Shown here piece after piece: positions 59,327-64,000 of a DNA stretch of 64,000 nucleotides. Position 1 is the stretch's first letter, and the number at the start of each line of letters is the position of its first letter. The notes beneath the pieces were generated by a model that was not told the DNA's origin, made no database searches, and saw nothing but the letters and a program-made list of their open reading frames with translations. Both the position numbers and the translations under genes were made by a program. Source of the DNA: Candidatus Zixiibacteriota bacterium (GTDB lineage Bacteria; Zixibacteria; MSB-5A5; JAABVY01; JAHJOQ01); contig JAHJOQ010000060.1 of NCBI GenBank assembly GCA_018820315.1, positions 1 to 64,000 on the forward strand. Direction: 5' to 3'.

Positions 59327-60948
59327 CCCCCCCCAAATTCACCTCGAATTCTAAGGATCATGGTGTAATCGGACAAGGAGAAGACCGTGCGACCCGCATG
59401 CGAGGGATAGGGGTCACTCGATTCGATGGAGACAGATGCCCAGGTCGGTAGGCCAAGCCAATTCTTGCCTTCAGTGAAGAAACTCGCCGGTATCCACCAG
59501 TCCCGCCGTCCTCTCTCTACATCGGTATAAATCCTCCAATGTGCCTTCAGATTCTCTCCGGGAACCAGGGCGCCTTGCAGCAGTGTAGAATCGACGACTG
59601 ATCCCTGGGGTGGGCTTCTCCATACGACTGTCGTATCGATCTGGGAGACCGCCCACAAAGCTGCATCCCTTACAACGAAGCAATTATCCCGCGATCCCGT
59701 CCTGAGCCAAGCGAGGGCATCGGGGTGTCCAATCTTTCCAAGGGCGAGAGCAATCTCCTCTTTGAGAAGTGGTTCTTTGCAGTCTCCGGCCTCCTCGAGA
59801 GCAGGAATGGCCCGCCGATCTCCGATTTCGCCCAGTGCCCAAGCCGACATGCACCGAACGTTGTTATCTGGGTCCTGAAGTGCATCAATCAGCGCTTCTA
59901 CTTCTGATGGCGTCATCAGGAGGTTTTGGAAGCGGTTCCAAAGCCCATCTAGACCCTTGGACCATGCCGGCCGACTTATTAGCCCGATGGATTCCGCCGC
60001 ATAATAACGAACTTGGGGCTGGGTATCGGTCAGCGCATTGATTGCCAAGGAGCTGGCGCGTGCACTTCCCCGCATGTTCCCAAGGGCTTTGATGCTATTC
60101 TCTCGAATCCACGCGTTCTCGTCTTGACAAGCTTTCCCCAACTCTCCAAGCGCACCATGATTCTTGACAAGGGACAGTGCCACACCGGCATAATACCAAA
60201 CTCGATACGATCCAGTGCTCGAATGAACGGCATCTACGAGTCGAGGTATTACACTTGGGCTCGCCTTGGAAAGAGCCGCGGCTACCTCCTCCAAATCGCT
60301 TCCACCATGGATCAGTGTGTGAAGCAGTTCGTCCACAAAGGGATCTATTGCATTTGGGTGTCCAATCCTCATCATGGTTGACTTGATCCAATAATGCCCT
60401 GGGTGGCCGTTTGCCAGCGCCAACTTCAGACGCGGCAGGGCCGGCCCAGAATGCTCAGTAAGGCAAACCATCGCTTGGTCGCAGAGCCAGTCATCAGAAT
60501 AGGAATCGAAGCACCCAATAATCGCATCAACTGCCGAAGTGTGGCCCCTCTCAGATAGAACCCCTAATGCCCAGAGTGCCCACAATTGGATATCGTCATA
60601 TCCATATGCACGGGCCTCAAGATCAAGGAGTCCCCCGCGAAGCGTTGTCTTCCGTGGATATTCTGCGACTAGAGTGGAATCAAGACTAAAGGCCAATTCT
60701 ATGGCCGCGGCTGATACTGAACGGAAGTCGACAAGACCTCGATCTCGGAAATCCTGCTTTGTGCTATCATCATCAAAGTACCGAGCCTCATAATCAGCCG
60801 TGTAGTTCACAACCGTGTTCAGGTGGCCAATAAGTCTATCCACCGCGTCATTCGGATGGCCGCTGACCGCCTGGCGGATCGGCAAGACAAACGCAAGTGT
60901 ACAAATGACAGATATGAACACCGCTTCACAACAGATAGTGCGTTTCAC
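59293..60948 (-). CDS. Exported HEAT-repeat protein, frameshifted near its 3' end
   Basis: About 551 residues from a GTG at 60948, selected because AGGAGG sits six bases upstream; the longer frame lacks such a site. The first 30 residues (VKRTICCEAVFISVICTLAFV ... AVSG) form a signal peptide. The middle, about residues 80-430, holds many HEAT/PBS-lyase-type repeats, e.g. ENSIKALGNMRG, VRYYAAESIGLIS, VRCMSAWALGEIGDRRAIPAL and EEIALALGKIG. The last part begins a beta-sandwich module whose continuation is in another frame at 59040-59326. HEAT arrays bind other proteins, and export suggests a periplasmic or surface role. It faces the peptide operon tail to tail with no functional link visible. 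Confidence 0.72.
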   Translation of the reverse strand: MKRTICCEAVFISVICTLAFVLPIRQAVSGHPNDAVDRLIGHLNTVVNYTADYEARYFDDDSTKQDFRDRGLVDFRSVSAAAIELAFSLDSTLVAEYPRKTTLRGGLLDLEARAYGYDDIQLWALWALGVLSERGHTSAVDAIIGCFDSYSDDWLCDQAMVCLTEHSGPALPRLKLALANGHPGHYWIKSTMMRIGHPNAIDPFVDELLHTLIHGGSDLEEVAAALSKASPSVIPRLVDAVHSSTGSYRVWYYAGVALSLVKNHGALGELGKACQDENAWIRENSIKALGNMRGSARASSLAINALTDTQPQVRYYAAESIGLISRPAWSKGLDGLWNRFQNLLMTPSEVEALIDALQDPDNNVRCMSAWALGEIGDRRAIPALEEAGDCKEPLLKEEIALALGKIGHPDALAWLRTGSRDNCFVVRDAALWAVSQIDTTVVWRSPPQGSVVDSTLLQGALVPGENLKAHWRIYTDVERGRRDWWIPASFFTEGKNWLGLPTWASVSIESSDPYPSHAGRTVFSLSDYTMILRIRGEFGGGENMAHLHRRP

Positions 60949-62069
60949 ATCAAACCTCCTATAACCGAAGAGTAGGTTGTAGCGAACACATGTCGATTCA
61001 AACAAAGCATTTTGTGGTGTTGCACAGTGAACAGTCTCGATTCCAAAACCATTGTACGTCGTCAGAACGTTTCGGACATTTTGGTTTTGAATTTAGGGGA
61101 TTATTCTGTCTTTGGCAAGTATGATATCTGGCTGTCATCTTGCTGTTGATCCCACTCCACTTGATGCAGCCGGGTTGTTCTGTCGCCTTTATTGCATAGG
61201 GTACCGAGAATCAAGTAGACGCAGGGACTTGCAACGCTATTGGAATATCTCTACCGTTTGAAGTGATTGTGACCTCCAAGCGAAATGCAGCCTGATTGCA
61301 TTGATATGATCTCACTTGCCGTCGGATTTCTTCCATCGGAACCGGTAATCTGGCGGTCCTGTGGACGGTGAGAGTCTGAGATCTTCTACCTTCGTGTGAC
61401 GAGTACACGAATCTGCTCAGGCAACGGTAAACACCGGACACAAACAGGCAATAGCAATAGGAGCTTAGACAGAGTATTCTGTCCCGTGTCTCCCGTTATT
61501 GTCCGTTGTTCTGGTCAAATTTGTTAGTAAGATGTAGGAAAGAGTTGCGTGTCAACGTGGCTTGGCCAACCTTTATGGAACTGAAAACCAGAGAAGAGAA
61601 GATCAAAGAGCAAATGCCATCTGTTGCCAAGCTCACTCCGATTTCCCGGTCTCGTACGTTTGCATCAAAGACCTTTCGCCACGCTTACCCCGGATCAGAA
61701 AGGGGGATTCTTTGTATTTGGGATCCCACATTTGCGCGAGAAAAAGCTTGACTGAAAACGGCGGTATTCTTATAATGAAATTACCAAACAGGATTCAGGT
61801 TCGGTCCGATCGCGTTCTTCATCCAAAGTTACAGACTTCTGGATCGCCTTAAACTAATTTCGGGAATGTTGTTCTAGGCACCTTCATGGTTGATTGGCCA
61901 GATTAGAACAGCGGCGAGGAATGGTGTAATCCCGGTAAAACGTACTCATCGCACCGCCATGAATTGGTGGTGGTGAGCGGAAGCAGACCGATGAGATCGA
62001 AGGTATGTGCATCATCAGTGCAAAAATCTTCAGATTCAGCAACCTTTTGCCCCAAAGGGAGGGAGAGCG
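60949..62069. other. Intergenic region with recombinase-tail remnant C
   Basis: About 1.1 kb without a convincing gene. It contains tail copy C at 61218-61295. Short frames at 61506-61852 overlap one another in different registers and look like decayed coding sequence, but I cannot name a parent. No RNA gene seen. Confidence 0.45.
61218..61295 (+). repeat. Dispersed tail repeat, copy C
   Basis: 78 bp colinear with the last 78 bp of copy A; reads DAGTCNAIGISLPFEVIVTS, KRNAA and stop. More diverged than A and B at DNA level but the protein tail is intact. Confidence 0.7.
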
Positions 62070-64000
62070 ATGAGAAGCTTCAACCGCAGTGAACCGACGG
62101 GACACAATTATCTGGGAATTACCCTAAGTGTCCTAGTCCTGCTCATGGCGTGTCAGCAGACTGCCACTGCTGCACAGCCCATTGACAGGCAGAACATTGT
62201 CATGCTGGGAGATGTGTCTTTGACACAGGTTGGTGAGCAGAAACACATGGGACAATTCGGCGAAGGGAAGATGTCGAGACAGCTCGACTTGAGTCAAGTT
62301 GTTGTCCAGCCCTATGTTGGTGAGGAATTGCTGCCGCGAGAGCAAATCGCGCTCGAAATCAGCGGGCAGAGCACAGAGCTGTTGGATCGGCTGATGGCAA
62401 TGGAGTTCGATCCCAATTGCACAGATTGCGAAGGGAAAATCGAGGAATTGCTGACTTCACGAACCGCGTTGTCACAGAAGGACCTGGAAGATGCCGCGTT
62501 TCAGGATGTAGAACTCGAAAACACGCTGACCTACGCTCGGAGTCTTGGGCTGCTGTCCCCCGAGTGGGTCGAGAGCGTGACCTATATCGACGGATTGACC
62601 GCACTTATCGCGAGCTACGGACAGGATCGTAATGGAAGGCAGACCTTCGCAGTGCGGTTCTCTTTTGCGGAATTAAGCAAATCCTTGGTCATGCAATTTG
62701 AATCCACGAGGCTGATCCTTAGCGATCAGTATGGTGGGTGCACAATCGACCTGCAGACCGGGATTGCGACTGTGGACGGTATCACAGGCACGAAAGAAAA
62801 TTGTAGCTATTGGGAGTGTGTAGCCAATTGTTTTGGGGGAATAGGTGGTCTACCAGGAATCATATGTGGGGCGTTACTGGGTGTGTGCGTTGCTGCACCT
62901 AACCCCGTCACGTGTGGGGCAGCTGCCGTCTGCTTTGGAGCTGTTGGTGCGTACTGCCTGATAGACTGCAATGATCCATGTACTCACTGTGTTTGTCCAG
63001 ATGACCCTATTACTCTCAAGGGAAGAGTCCTGACGGAAGGAGGTTCACCCTGGGGTGGTGTGGAAATCTGTGTATTCGACTGCGCAGGGACTCCGCTGGG
63101 AGCCGGTTACTGCGTGATTACAGGTGACGACGGTCGTTTCTCGCTGGCATTCGAAGCACCCTCATTCAATATTGTTATCGGCTTCTGGCGGGGATGCGAT
63201 CCCGTATATGTTACTGACTGTTTACCTCCGACACCGGGAGTCTGGGATTTTGGTGACCAGGTGTTCCCCCCGTGTGATGCAAACCTGCTGCTCAACCTAT
63301 TTGAAGCAGGAGTGTACTGCTACGTGTTACCGTGTGGTTCTGATGAACCAGTGGCTGCTTGCCAAACTGATGGTTCCGGCACCTGTGTGGTATCGGTAGC
63401 ACCGGGATCATATTGGTTCGTTTTCCTCAGAGATTGTGACTGCTGGCAATACTACACCGAGTGCTTGGACATTCCAGCCGGGAACTGGCAAATTGATATC
63501 GGTCCTCTTCCATCTTGTCAAACCGAAATATGCCTGGAAGGCAGAGTCCTCCACTCAAATGGCAGTGCGTGGTCGAATCTCGATGTAATAATTGCGGACT
63601 GCAATTACAGTCCTATCACGTCGACAACAACCGATGGATCGGGGAGTTACTCAATCTGTTTCAGCGCACAGGACTTCGCATTCGTGTTTGACCGTGGCTG
63701 CTGTTCAGGAGAACTCCTCGGTACTGAGTGTATATCTGCGATCCCCTGTAACTATACAGTTGGTGATTTCACATTGGACGACTGCATCACAGATATAGAT
63801 GCGCCCAGCGGTTTCTCATGTACCCCTGGTTGTGGTGCGATATCAATGAGTTGGAACTCGGTTTCAGGAGCCGAGGGATATTGTATCTATAGGGATAACT
63901 CGCAGCTCACCTGTATATCGGGTACGAGCTATACCGATAACAGTCCTGGGACATCCCAGAGGTGTTACAAGGTTACGGCAGTGTTAGGAAATTGCGAGTC
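62070..64000 (+). CDS. Large Cys-rich secreted protein, N-terminal part (runs off right edge)
   Basis: 643 residues are visible from the ATG at 62070, which follows AAAGGGAGGG; there is no stop before the window ends. The N-terminus is a signal sequence (LGITLSVLVLLMACQQTATAA) with a possible lipoprotein site at LMAC. Residues to about 245 are charged and mostly free of cysteine. A striking Cys/Gly-rich hydrophobic stretch follows (about 248-308: CVANCFGGIGG ... CFGAVGAYCLIDC). Then come two carboxypeptidase-regulatory-like beta domains (starting near 316, LKGRVLTEGGSPW, and near 486, LEGRVLHSNGSAW) and a fibronectin type III-like domain from about 577. The whole second half is unusually cysteine-rich. 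A cell-surface or adhesin-like role is likely; no enzymatic motif was found. Confidence 0.7.
   Translation, partial: MRSFNRSEPTGHNYLGITLSVLVLLMACQQTATAAQPIDRQNIVMLGDVSLTQVGEQKHMGQFGEGKMSRQLDLSQVVVQPYVGEELLPREQIALEISGQSTELLDRLMAMEFDPNCTDCEGKIEELLTSRTALSQKDLEDAAFQDVELENTLTYARSLGLLSPEWVESVTYIDGLTALIASYGQDRNGRQTFAVRFSFAELSKSLVMQFESTRLILSDQYGGCTIDLQTGIATVDGITGTKENCSYWECVANCFGGIGGLPGIICGALLGVCVAAPNPVTCGAAAVCFGAVGAYCLIDCNDPCTHCVCPDDPITLKGRVLTEGGSPWGGVEICVFDCAGTPLGAGYCVITGDDGRFSLAFEAPSFNIVIGFWRGCDPVYVTDCLPPTPGVWDFGDQVFPPCDANLLLNLFEAGVYCYVLPCGSDEPVAACQTDGSGTCVVSVAPGSYWFVFLRDCDCWQYYTECLDIPAGNWQIDIGPLPSCQTEICLEGRVLHSNGSAWSNLDVIIADCNYSPITSTTTDGSGSYSICFSAQDFAFVFDRGCCSGELLGTECISAIPCNYTVGDFTLDDCITDIDAPSGFSCTPGCGAISMSWNSVSGAEGYCIYRDNSQLTCISGTSYTDNSPGTSQRCYKVTAVLGNCE

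Noticed and set aside
1-64000. tRNA, rRNA or CRISPR array
   Set aside because: I found no tRNA-like cloverleaf, no rRNA segments and no regularly spaced direct repeats in the intergenic regions.

Overview
The window looks like a chromosomal segment of a strictly anaerobic, Gram-negative bacterium that degrades aromatic acids. The evidence is an ATP-dependent (class I) benzoyl-CoA reductase operon, ferredoxin-linked 2-oxoacid oxidoreductase genes, molybdenum hydroxylase genes and no oxygenases. The lineage cannot be fixed from sequence alone. The TPR/sigma-54 activator, the HEAT-repeat protein and the Cys-rich secreted protein would fit Desulfobacterota or an FCB-type candidate phylum.

Region 1 (1-23.4 kb, minus strand). 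A partial AAA ATPase lies at the left edge. The rest is one long benzoyl-CoA operon that starts at a TetR gene and runs leftward: bzdN-O-P-Q-M-V-like reductase and electron-transfer genes, a small conserved ORF, moaB, moaC, thiolase, a fused 3-hydroxyacyl-CoA dehydrogenase/enoyl-CoA hydratase, an extra HgdB-type reductase with its own ATPase, an ADP-forming acyl-CoA synthetase, a sodium:solute symporter, a PanE-like reductase, then had, oah and dch. Together these would take up and activate an aromatic acid, reduce benzoyl-CoA, hydrate and open the ring, and beta-oxidise the pimelyl-type product. The TetR gene has a sigma-70 promoter with a perfect palindrome abutting its -10 box.

Region 2 (23.5-42.6 kb). 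A three-subunit xanthine-dehydrogenase-family enzyme (4-hydroxybenzoyl-CoA reductase candidate) diverges from the TetR gene. It is followed by korDABC-type ferredoxin reductase genes, cofactor maturation genes for MCD-type molybdenum hydroxylases (mocA, xdhC, yqeB), a thioesterase, an acyl-CoA dehydrogenase, a second ADP-forming acyl-CoA synthetase, a hisC-like aminotransferase and a molybdopterin operon (mobA-mobB-moaA-MOSC-moeA).

Region 3 (42.8-49.5 kb). A class III CoA-transferase gene is followed by a membrane-bound molybdoenzyme (catalytic, four-cluster Fe-S and NrfD subunits) with fdhD. The catalytic subunit has no Tat signal. In this setting a phenylacetyl-CoA:acceptor oxidoreductase (PadBCD-like) is the most attractive reading.

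Region 4 (49.9-58.7 kb). After a decayed serine recombinase comes what appears to be an undescribed RiPP (ribosomally made, modified peptide) system. It has a TPR-AAA-Fis sigma-54 activator, a -24/-12 promoter with repeated upstream half-sites, a radical SAM/SPASM maturase, two tiny Cys-rich precursor genes that share the start MNWLVxP, a CPBP membrane protease, an ABC exporter pair and a YIP1-family membrane protein.

Region 5 (58.8-64 kb). This holds two more remnants of the recombinase-type tail, a HEAT-repeat exported protein broken by a frameshift in a run of eight G, and the first 643 residues of a Cys-rich secreted protein that runs off the right edge.
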